Made by a program: the position numbers and the translations under genes. A stretch of DNA of 64,000 nucleotides from Amycolatopsis albispora (GTDB lineage Bacteria; Actinomycetota; Actinomycetes; Mycobacteriales; Pseudonocardiaceae): positions 558,001-622,000 of the forward strand of contig NZ_CP015163.1 of NCBI RefSeq assembly GCF_003312875.1. The letters are read 5' to 3'. Below are positions 8,197 to 14,509 of this stretch, in pieces. Position 1 is the stretch's first letter; every line of letters starts with the position of its first letter. The notes beneath the pieces were generated by a model that worked only from the letters and a program-made list of their open reading frames with translations, did not search any database and was not told where the DNA came from.

Positions 8197-9267
8197 GTGC
8201 GAGCGTTGACCGTCGTCCCGGGTGAGCGGGACTCACTCGAGGTGAGCGAACTGCCCGAACCGGAACCCGGTCCGGGTGACCTGCTGGTGGACGGGATCGC
8301 CGTCGGGGTGTGCGGTACCGACAAGGACATCGTCGCCGGTGAATACGGCGAGGCGCCCGGCACCGGCCACCGGCTGGTGCTCGGACACGAATCGCTCGGC
8401 CGCGTGCGGCAGGCACCCACCGGGAGCGGGTTCCGGCCGGGCGACCTGGTCGCCGGGGTGGTGCGCAGGCCGGACCCCGAACCCTGCGGTGCCTGCGCGC
8501 ACGGTGAGTTCGACATGTGCCGCAACGGCCGCTACACCGAGCGCGGCATCAAGGGCCACCACGGTTACGCCAGTGAACGGTGGACTGTCGACGCGGACTA
8601 CGCCGTCCGCGTCGACGACGAACTCGGTGAGCTGGGCGTGCTCGTGGAGCCCGCCTCGGTGGTGGCCAAGGCCTGGGAGCAGATCGACCGGATCGGCGCC
8701 CGTTCCTGGTTCGAGCCCGCCCGCGTGCTGGTCACCGGTGCCGGGCCGATCGGATTGCTGGCCGCGCTGCTGGCCACCCAGCGCGCCGGTGCCGATCTCG
8801 ACGTGCACGTGCTCGACCAGGTGACCGACGGTCCCAAGCCGGAACTGGTCACCGGCCTCGGCGCGACGTACCACCACCGGGGCCTCGACGACGTCGCCGA
8901 CCGGATCCGGCCGGACGTCATCGTCGAGGCCACCGGCGCCGGTCCGGTGGTGCTGGACGCGATGCGCCGCAACGCCGCCTGCGGCATCGTCTGCCTGACC
9001 GGCGTCTCCTCGGGAGGCAGGCGGTTCGAGATCGACGCCGGTGCGCTGAACCGGGCCATCGTGCTGGAGAACGACGTGGTGTTCGGCTCGGTCAACGCCA
9101 ACCTCCGCCACTACCGGCTCGCCACCGAGGCACTGGCCAAGGCGGACCCGGCCTGGCTGGCCGGGGTGATCACCCGCCGGGTGCCGCTGGCGGAAGCGGC
9201 CACCGCCTTCACCACCCGGCGGGACGACGTCAAGGTGGTGCTCACCCTCAGCGATCAGCCGAGCTGA
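8197..9267 (+). CDS. Glucose 1-dehydrogenase (zinc MDR family)
   Basis: A 356-residue medium-chain alcohol dehydrogenase of the glucose-dehydrogenase type (ADH_N plus Glu_dehyd_C), oxidising D-glucose to gluconolactone with NAD(P). Seen are the catalytic zinc site CGTDKD with GHES, the structural zinc cysteine cluster PEPCGACAHGEFDMC, and VTGAGPIG for nucleotide binding. The start is a GTG. Its 3' end overlaps the convergent MFS gene by 20 bp. With the secreted PQQ enzyme it gives the window two independent routes of direct sugar oxidation. Confidence 0.88.
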   Translation: MRALTVVPGERDSLEVSELPEPEPGPGDLLVDGIAVGVCGTDKDIVAGEYGEAPGTGHRLVLGHESLGRVRQAPTGSGFRPGDLVAGVVRRPDPEPCGACAHGEFDMCRNGRYTERGIKGHHGYASERWTVDADYAVRVDDELGELGVLVEPASVVAKAWEQIDRIGARSWFEPARVLVTGAGPIGLLAALLATQRAGADLDVHVLDQVTDGPKPELVTGLGATYHHRGLDDVADRIRPDVIVEATGAGPVVLDAMRRNAACGIVCLTGVSSGGRRFEIDAGALNRAIVLENDVVFGSVNANLRHYRLATEALAKADPAWLAGVITRRVPLAEAATAFTTRRDDVKVVLTLSDQPS

Positions 9268-10792
9268 GGGCCGGTTCCGCCACCACCGCCGGGTTCTTCG
9301 GGCCGCGCAGCGCGATGTAGGCGAGCAGCGCGCCCAGGACGGCCACGCCCGCCCACATGGCCTGCTGCCATCCGTCCACAAAGGACTCCTGGGCGGCGTG
9401 GACGAGTTGCTGCGCGTGCCCGCCGGCGCTGTCCGAGACAGCAGCGGCGTTGGCGATGCCTTCGCGGGCGATGTCCGCCGCGTCCTGGGGAATGCCGTGC
9501 AGCCGGTCGTCGATCGCGCCCCGGTAGCCCGCGGCCACCAGTGCGCCCAGCATGGCCACGCCGAGCGCGGTGCCGAACTCGCGGGTGATGTCGTTGAGCG
9601 CCGAGGCGACGCCCTGCTTCTCCGGCGGCAGGGAACCGGTGATGGCCTCGGTGGACGGCGTCATCGACAGGCCCATGCCAATGCCCATGGCGAGCATGCC
9701 CGGCAGGATCGACAGGTAGCCGTCCGCCGCGGAAACGAACAGCGCCATCAGCGCCAGACCCGCCCCGGCCAGTGCGATGCCCGCGGTCATGGTCGCGCGG
9801 GCGCCGATCCGGGCGGCCATCCTGGGCGCCAGCCCGGAGGTCAGCATCATCATCAGGGCCATCGGCATCATGGCCGCCGTGGACACCAGGCCCGACCAGC
9901 CGAGCACCGCCTGGAAGAACGGGAACAGGACCACGGCGATGCCCGCCTGCACCCCGAAGACCGCCAGCAGCGTGATCGAGCCGCCGGCCAGCCCGCGCTC
10001 CCGGAACAGGCGGACGTCCAGCAGCGACGCGTCCCGGCGGCGCAGTTCCCAGGCCACGAAACCGATACCGGCGGCGAGGCCGATGGCGAGGCTGAGCAGG
10101 GTCGCGGGTGCGGTCCAGCCGCGTTCGGGCCCTTCCTGCAGCACGAAGATGAGACCGGCCACGGCAACCGACGACGTCAGCGCGCCGACGGTGTCGAACG
10201 GATGGGCCGAGCGCTCACGCGAGTCGGGCACCGCCTTCAGCGTCAGGCCCAGTGCCACGGCGACCAGCGCGAGCGGCAGCGCGAACAGCCAGCGCCAGTC
10301 CGCGACGTCGACCAGGAGCGCGGACAGGAACATGCCCAGGACGCCGCCGCCCCCGGCGACGCCGGTCCACACGCCGATCGCCTTCCCGCGTTGCTCGTCG
10401 GGAAAGGTCGAGGTGATCACGGCGAGGGTGATCGGCATGATCATCGCGGCGCCGGCTCCGGCCGCCACGCGGGCCGCGATCATCACTTCCGCGGTCGGGG
10501 CCATGGCCGCCAGGAGGTTGGCGGCGCCGAAGATGCCGAGCCCGGCGACCAGCATGGGTTTGCGGCCGAGCCGGTCACCGATCGCGCCGAGCGGCAGCAG
10601 CAGCGCGGCCAGGGTCAGGGTGTAGCTGTTGATGATCCACAGCACCGTGTCGTGCGCGGCGCCGAATTCGACGGCCAGGTGGGTCTGGGCGACGTTGAGC
10701 CCGGTCACCGACGCGATCACGGCCATCAGCGCGATGGAGACGGTGATCAGGATGGTGCGCAGCTGACGTGCGTCCGGTGGGTTGTTGGTCAT
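9248..10792 (-). CDS. MFS drug-efflux transporter, DHA2 (EmrB/QacA) type
   Basis: A 514-residue, 14-helix major facilitator of the DHA2 family. It carries LGAIGDRLGRKPML (motif A) near residue 66 and VAAGAGAAMIMPITLAVI (motif C-like) near residue 109. It exports hydrophobic compounds by proton exchange. It is divergent from an XRE-cupin regulator across 48 bp, an arrangement typical of a pump controlled by its neighbour. Confidence 0.9.
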   Translation of the reverse strand: MTNNPPDARQLRTILITVSIALMAVIASVTGLNVAQTHLAVEFGAAHDTVLWIINSYTLTLAALLLPLGAIGDRLGRKPMLVAGLGIFGAANLLAAMAPTAEVMIAARVAAGAGAAMIMPITLAVITSTFPDEQRGKAIGVWTGVAGGGGVLGMFLSALLVDVADWRWLFALPLALVAVALGLTLKAVPDSRERSAHPFDTVGALTSSVAVAGLIFVLQEGPERGWTAPATLLSLAIGLAAGIGFVAWELRRRDASLLDVRLFRERGLAGGSITLLAVFGVQAGIAVVLFPFFQAVLGWSGLVSTAAMMPMALMMMLTSGLAPRMAARIGARATMTAGIALAGAGLALMALFVSAADGYLSILPGMLAMGIGMGLSMTPSTEAITGSLPPEKQGVASALNDITREFGTALGVAMLGALVAAGYRGAIDDRLHGIPQDAADIAREGIANAAAVSDSAGGHAQQLVHAAQESFVDGWQQAMWAGVAVLGALLAYIALRGPKNPAVVAEPALSSADR

Positions 10793-10812
10793 GGGCCCGA
10801 CGGTAGGCGCGG

Positions 10813-10850
10813 CTTGCGTTCAGGGCATAGGATGTTGCTCATGACGCAAG
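10813..10850. promoter_or_regulatory. CTTGCGT/ACGCAAG half-sites in divergent promoter
   Basis: CTTGCGT (10813-10819) and ACGCAAG (10844-10850) form an inverted repeat with a 24-bp spacer between the MFS gene and the XRE-cupin gene. The same CTTGCG/CGCAAG word is a tight palindrome upstream of the methyltransferase, suggesting a common regulator. Confidence 0.4.
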
Positions 10851-11416
10851 AAGAGGGTGCACTGGAAGGCCTCGTGCGCAAACGCATTCGTGCGCTGCGG
10901 GTCGCGCAAGGCCTGTCGCTGGAGGAACTGGCCACGCGCGCCCACCTCAGCCAGTCCTCGTTGAGCCGGATCGAGAACGGCAGGCGGCGCCTGGCGCTGG
11001 ACCAGCTCGTCACCCTGGCCCGCGCCCTGGACACCACGCTCGACCAGCTCGTCGAGAACGCCGCCGACGACGTGGTCATCAATCCGATGACCCACGGTCC
11101 CCACGGGCTGAGCTGGCCGATCAAGGCGGACCCGGCGATGAGCGTCATGCGGCGGCGGCTGAGCGGGCCGCCGCCCGACGACCCCGCCAAGATGCGCGCC
11201 CACGCGGGCCGCGAATGGTTCGTGGTGCTGTCCGGCACCGCGATCCTGATGCTGGGGCAGCGCCGCTTCCGCATCGAGACCAACCAGGCCGCCGAGTTCC
11301 CGACGATGATGCCGCACGCGCTCGGCGCCGAGGGTCGTCCTTGCGAGATTCTGTTCATCTTCGACCGCGACGCCCGGCGTGGGCATCGCGAGCACGACCA
11401 CGCGGAGAGCGACTGA
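10841..11416 (+). CDS. XRE-family regulator with C-terminal cupin
   Basis: A 191-residue regulator. Residues about 10-65 are a Cro/CI helix-turn-helix (LRVAQGLSLEELATRAHLSQSSLSRIENGRR). Residues about 110-180 are a cupin sensor (HAGREWFVVLSGTAILMLGQRRFRI). The tail is His-rich (GHREHDHAESD). This architecture usually senses a small molecule and represses an adjacent pump. The ATG at 10841 has AGGA about 8 bases upstream; ATG at 10832 is the alternative. Divergent from the MFS pump. Confidence 0.88.
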   Translation: MTQEEGALEGLVRKRIRALRVAQGLSLEELATRAHLSQSSLSRIENGRRRLALDQLVTLARALDTTLDQLVENAADDVVINPMTHGPHGLSWPIKADPAMSVMRRRLSGPPPDDPAKMRAHAGREWFVVLSGTAILMLGQRRFRIETNQAAEFPTMMPHALGAEGRPCEILFIFDRDARRGHREHDHAESD

Positions 11417-11448
11417 CTTGCGTGCCCGGCAACGCGGGGAGTCATCGT

Positions 11449-11465
11449 CTTGCGCGAATCGCAAG
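11449..11465. promoter_or_regulatory. CTTGCG-N5-CGCAAG palindrome
   Basis: A perfect inverted repeat CTTGCG-CGAAT-CGCAAG between the XRE-cupin gene and the methyltransferase, 40 bp before the methyltransferase ATG. It shares its half-site with the MFS/XRE promoter and is a likely XRE-cupin operator. Confidence 0.5.
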
Positions 11466-11505
11466 GTTGTATGCCTTTGAAGCATTCCGTGCCTAGTGTG
11501 GTCGT

Positions 11506-12330
11506 ATGACACACACCCACCAGCACCACCACCACGGACAGGCGGAGATCCTCGACCTGGACGCCGAAGTCCTCGCCGAGCACCTCGCCGCCATCGTCAG
11601 CTGGCTGCCGCTGACGAGCGGCCCGCGGCAGATCGTCGACCTGGCCGCCGGTACGGGCGCGGGCACCTTCGCATTGCTCGAGCGCTTCCCGGAGGCGCAG
11701 GTCACCGCGGTCGACGCCTCGCCGGAACACCTGGAGCGGCTGCGGGAGAAGGCCTGCGCCCGTGGTGTCGAAGACCAGGTGGGCACCGTGCTGGCCGACC
11801 TCGACGCCCCGACCTGGCCCGACCTCGGCACGCCCGACCTCGTGTGGGCGTCGGCCGCCATGCACCACATGGCCGACCCCGATCGGGCCCTGCGCACCGT
11901 CCGCGAGCTGCTGGCGGACGGTGGCCTGTTCGCCGTCGTCGAGCTGGCTGGCCTGCCCCGGTTCCTGCCCGAGAACGCCCCCGCCGACCGGCCCGGTCTC
12001 GAAGAGCGTGCCCACGCCGTGGCCGACCGCGCCCACGCCGTGCCCCACCGCGGTGCCGACTGGGGTCCGTTGCTGAGCACCGCCGGCTTCACCGTGGCCG
12101 ACAAGCTCACCGTCGCCATCGAAATCGAGGCGTCCCGCAACGAGGCGATCGGCCACTACGCCCTGAACGTGCTGCGGCGCCTTCGCGGCGCCGTGGCCGA
12201 TGGCCTCGCGGCGGACGACCTCGCCGCGTTCGACCGGCTGCTCGACACCACCGGCCCGCAGAGCCTCCTGCACCGCGCTGACCTGGCGCTCCGCACCGAA
12301 CGCAGGGTCTGGGCCGCGCGCCGCGACTGA
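11506..12330 (+). CDS. SAM-dependent methyltransferase
   Basis: A 274-residue class I methyltransferase. The SAM-binding motif I is IVDLAAGTGAGT (about 43-54), followed by the acidic end of strand 2 (VTAVDAS), LADLDAP, and the motif WASAAMHHM. The N-terminus is unusually His-rich (THTHQHHHHG), which may be a metal-binding tail. The substrate is unknown; the family methylates small molecules. It lies downstream of the XRE-cupin gene with its own palindromic operator. Confidence 0.88.
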   Translation: MTHTHQHHHHGQAEILDLDAEVLAEHLAAIVSWLPLTSGPRQIVDLAAGTGAGTFALLERFPEAQVTAVDASPEHLERLREKACARGVEDQVGTVLADLDAPTWPDLGTPDLVWASAAMHHMADPDRALRTVRELLADGGLFAVVELAGLPRFLPENAPADRPGLEERAHAVADRAHAVPHRGADWGPLLSTAGFTVADKLTVAIEIEASRNEAIGHYALNVLRRLRGAVADGLAADDLAAFDRLLDTTGPQSLLHRADLALRTERRVWAARRD

Positions 12331-12363
12331 CCTCGGGACGGTTTCCCGGGCACACTGCCGCAC

Positions 12364-12564
12364 ATGCCCAGGTTCCCCACGGGCGAGTCGGTCCTCGCCC
12401 GCGTGGCGGACCTGCCGGTCGCGACCACGTCCCGGCTGGTCGCCGAACTGGTGGCGCACGGCCTGCTCGCGCGTGACCCGGACGGCCGGGTCCCGGTGCT
12501 GCGGACGGCGGCGAGGGCGCTCTCGCGTGTGCTCGGCTTCCAATCATTGAGAATGCCCTTCTGA
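12364..12564 (+). pseudogene. Truncated IclR-family regulator
   Basis: A 66-residue remnant. ADLPVATTSRLVAELVAHGLLARDPDGRV is the recognition half of an IclR winged helix. GESVLARVA before it matches the normal IclR start, but the roughly 20 residues that should lie between (start of the helix-turn-helix) are missing, as is the whole effector domain; a normal IclR has about 250 residues. It ends LRMPF at a TGA. It stands next to two further gene remnants and is probably part of the same decayed locus. Confidence 0.6.
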
Positions 12565-12619
12565 AGCCAGCGCACCGGCTCGCATCCTTCCTTCTCGGAA
12601 CCGTCGGGAGGTAGCCGGT

Positions 12620-12892
12620 GACCAACGTCGTTCAGAGCCAGCGGGCGGGCGGCTGCCGGACTGGGCGCCCGGCGCGCACATCGATTTGGTGCTGCCCAAC
12701 GGAATCACCCGCCAGTACTCGTTGTGCGGTGACCGGTGGGACGCCCACTCGTACCGGGTGGCGGTGTTGCGCGAACCGGCGAGCCGCGGTGGCGCGGCCT
12801 GCGTCCGCGATTCGCTGCGCGAGGGCGACTTGGTCGGAATCGGCGGGCCCAGGAACAACTTCGCGCTGGTTCCGGCCCCGCGTTACCTGTTC
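12620..12892 (+). pseudogene. Fragment of VanB/PDR-type ferredoxin reductase
   Basis: Read in the frame from 12620, this encodes GRLPDWAPGAHIDLVLPNG, then RQYSLCGD, DSLREGDLVGIGGPRNNFALVPAPRYLF. This is the FMN/FAD-binding front part of a PDR/VanB-family oxidoreductase (RxYSLC flavin motif, GPRNNF). It has no proper start: the nearby GTG with a ribosome site (12618) is in a different frame. It breaks exactly where the NAD and 2Fe-2S domains should follow, and a P450 tail begins in another frame. About 90 of the usual ~320 residues survive. Confidence 0.72.
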
Positions 12893-13056
12893 ACCAGTGC
12901 GTCGGCCAGCACGTGGCCCGCCTCGAAGCCGAAGCGGTGCTCACCGCGCTCGCCCGCCCGATCGAGCACGTCGAACCGGCGGCGCCACCACGCAGGCACC
13001 TCAACAACACGCTGCGGTCGTGGGCTTCGTTGCCGTTGCGCCTCAAGCTCGCCTGA
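12892..13056 (+). pseudogene. C-terminal fragment of a cytochrome P450
   Basis: Starting at HQCVGQHVARLEAEAVL, this is the P450 haem-ligand loop (HxCxG) and the L helix. It continues to RHLNNTLRSWASLPLRLKLA and a stop, which is the normal C-terminus of bacterial P450s. Only about 54 residues remain. It joins the VanB-type reductase fragment directly at 12892 with a frame change, so a deletion fused the two genes. No start codon or ribosome site of its own is seen. Confidence 0.72.
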
Positions 13057-13112
13057 TCGCGGTGGCGCGGAGTAGTCTGGCCGCGCTACCGGAGCCACCT
13101 GGAGGGGCAGCG

Positions 13113-13892
13113 ATGGACACGTCCGCGTATTTGACTGCCGTGGTCGAGCAGACGAGAACACTGGCCGAATGGGTAGACAACCAGGACGAGTCGGCCCCGG
13201 TGCCGACTTGTCCTAAATGGACACTGGCCGACCTGGTCGACCACGTCGGCGCGACGCAGCGCATGGTCACCATGCTGGTGGGCGGGCGGATGACCGACCC
13301 GAGCGACGCGTTCGCCGGCTACGTCCCGGCGCCGGCCGATTCGGCCGAATGGCGCACCTGGCTGAACGACGGCGCCGCCGAGGCCAAGCAGGCCTTCGAC
13401 TCGGTCACCGACGACACGCCGGTTTGGGATCCGTCCGGCGCCGACGCGGGCGTACCGTTCTGGTCGCGGCGCCTGTTCGGTGAGATCTCCGTGCACCGCG
13501 CGGACGCCGCCGCGGCGCTCGGCAAGGACTACGAGCTGGAGCCGGAACACGCGGCCGGGGCCATCGAAGACTGGCTGGACACCATGACCTCGCGTGGTTA
13601 CTGGGAGAACAAGCCGGACTTCGCCAAGGCGATGCGCGGTGACGGCCAGACCCTGCACTTCCACACCACCGACGCGGCGGGCGAGTGGCTGGCCCGCCGC
13701 GAACCGGACCGGGTCGCGCTGGAACACTCGCACACCAAGGCCGACGTGGCCGTCCGCGGCCCGGCCACCGACCTCCTGCTCGTGCTCAGCCGGCGCCGCC
13801 CACTCGCGGAGGCGCCCCAGTTGGAGGTACTGGGGGAGCGGGCTCTCTTTGCGCACTGGATCGACCACATGGACTGGACCACCGACACCTGA
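13113..13892 (+). CDS. Maleylpyruvate isomerase family (mycothiol-dependent, DinB-like) protein
   Basis: A 259-residue protein with the N-terminal DinB-like four-helix metal-binding domain of mycothiol-dependent maleylpyruvate isomerases (TIGR03083 type): CPKWTLADLVDHVGATQRMV supplies the first His, and FGEISVHRADAAAALG supplies the Glu/His region. A C-terminal MDMPI domain follows (GEWLARREPDRVAL to the HWIDHM end). Members bind zinc and mycothiol, but the true substrate is usually unknown. A strong ribosome site (GGAGGGG) precedes the ATG, and a long hairpin follows the stop. Confidence 0.85.
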   Translation: MDTSAYLTAVVEQTRTLAEWVDNQDESAPVPTCPKWTLADLVDHVGATQRMVTMLVGGRMTDPSDAFAGYVPAPADSAEWRTWLNDGAAEAKQAFDSVTDDTPVWDPSGADAGVPFWSRRLFGEISVHRADAAAALGKDYELEPEHAAGAIEDWLDTMTSRGYWENKPDFAKAMRGDGQTLHFHTTDAAGEWLARREPDRVALEHSHTKADVAVRGPATDLLLVLSRRRPLAEAPQLEVLGERALFAHWIDHMDWTTDT

Positions 13893-13908
13893 TCCAGCGG
13901 CCGGAGAA

Positions 13909-13957
13909 CACGAATGTGGCTTTCGGGGCGAATTCCGCCCCGAAAGCCACATTCGTG
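13909..13957. terminator. Perfect 22-bp inverted repeat after the MDMPI gene
   Basis: Arms 13909-13930 and 13936-13957 are perfectly complementary around the 5-nt loop AATTC. The arms contain the word CGAATGTGGCTTTCG and its complement. It starts 16 bp after the MDMPI stop, so it can act as a terminator. The word recurs twice more downstream. Confidence 0.6.
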
Positions 13958-13973
13958 TCCCGCCGGGCTGTCA

Positions 13974-14018
13974 CGAAAGCCACATTCGAGACACTCAACG
14001 TCTCGAAAGCCACATTCG
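13974..14018. repeat. Further copies of CGAAAGCCACATTCG
   Basis: The 15-mer CGAAAGCCACATTCG occurs at 13974-13988 and 14004-14018, in addition to the hairpin at 13909-13957. The two copies are linked by a small stem CGAGAC/GTCTCG (13987-14005). Four copies within 110 bp suggest a dispersed intergenic repeat family. Confidence 0.6.
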
Positions 14019-14040
14019 TGACACCTCACGCGCCCGCCGG

Positions 14041-14145
14041 GCACCCACCAGCAACCCGACCCCAAGAGGCGCCCACCAGCAGCCCGACCGCGCAAAGGTT
14101 GCCCACCAGTAGCCATCCTCACAAAAAGCGCCCGCCACCAGCCAA
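14041..14145. repeat. Degenerate CCCACCAGC repeats
   Basis: About four imperfect copies of a GCACCCACCAGCA-like word (near 14041, 14070, 14100 and 14133), with neighbouring CCCGACC words, in a stretch without a plausible gene. The remainder up to 14219 is C-rich and shows nothing else. Confidence 0.45.
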
Positions 14146-14218
14146 ACCGAGAGCCGGACACCACAACCAAATACCCACCCAAACTCCCCCTTCCCCATCC
14201 CGGCCCAAAGCCAAAAAC

Positions 14219-14278
14219 ACGGCGAAGAACCCCTTGTCAAGGTACTCTCCCCAGCCTTGACAAGGGGTTCTTCGCCGT
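14219..14278. terminator. Long perfect hairpin (24-bp stem)
   Basis: Arms 14219-14242 and 14255-14278 are perfectly complementary around a 12-nt loop. The arms carry AAGAACCCCTTGTCAAGG. The hairpin begins 8 bp after the stop of a small minus-strand reading frame (14286) and would terminate it. It lacks a clear U-run, so it could also be a mobile palindrome. Confidence 0.55.
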
Positions 14279-14285
14279 AGTCACA

Positions 14286-14405
14286 CTAAAGAGCCGGGGT
14301 GGGCCCCTGCTTGGCGGTCGAATCCCAATAGCCGAGCAAAGCTTCCCGAAGCCGGGCAATTTTGTCCATTCGCGACTCGATGTTCCGCAGCACCTCCGTC
14401 AGCAC
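14286..14405 (-). CDS. Orphan 39-aa reading frame or gene remnant
   Basis: From a GTG at 14405 the minus strand encodes a helical segment, TEVLRNIESRMDKIARLREALL, then GYWDSTAKQGPTPAL and a stop. The frame stays open upstream to at least 14480, so this may be the tail of a longer gene whose front was lost next to the molybdoenzyme gene. Use of AAA, ATT and CTT codons is less GC-rich than in the neighbours. No family is recognised. The strong hairpin just beyond the stop supports a real gene end. Confidence 0.3.
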   Translation of the reverse strand: MLTEVLRNIESRMDKIARLREALLGYWDSTAKQGPTPAL

Positions 14406-14509
14406 GACGCCTGGCCGGTCGGCTGACGTGGCTTGATAGGCAGCGCTTATCGGGTGGTCGAAGCAACCGCTTGGACACGCCAGCGGCCGTGGCGAAGGCT
14501 GGACGGACC

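Noticed and set aside
9398..10840. Very long N-terminal extension of the XRE-cupin protein
   Set aside because: It is the antisense of the MFS gene, low-complexity Arg/Gly/Gln; the regulator starts at 10841.
12618..13112. GTG 12618 as start of a longer maleylpyruvate-isomerase-like protein
   Set aside because: That frame is nonsense through the reductase/P450 remnants; the MDMPI gene has its own GGAGGGG site and ATG at 13113.
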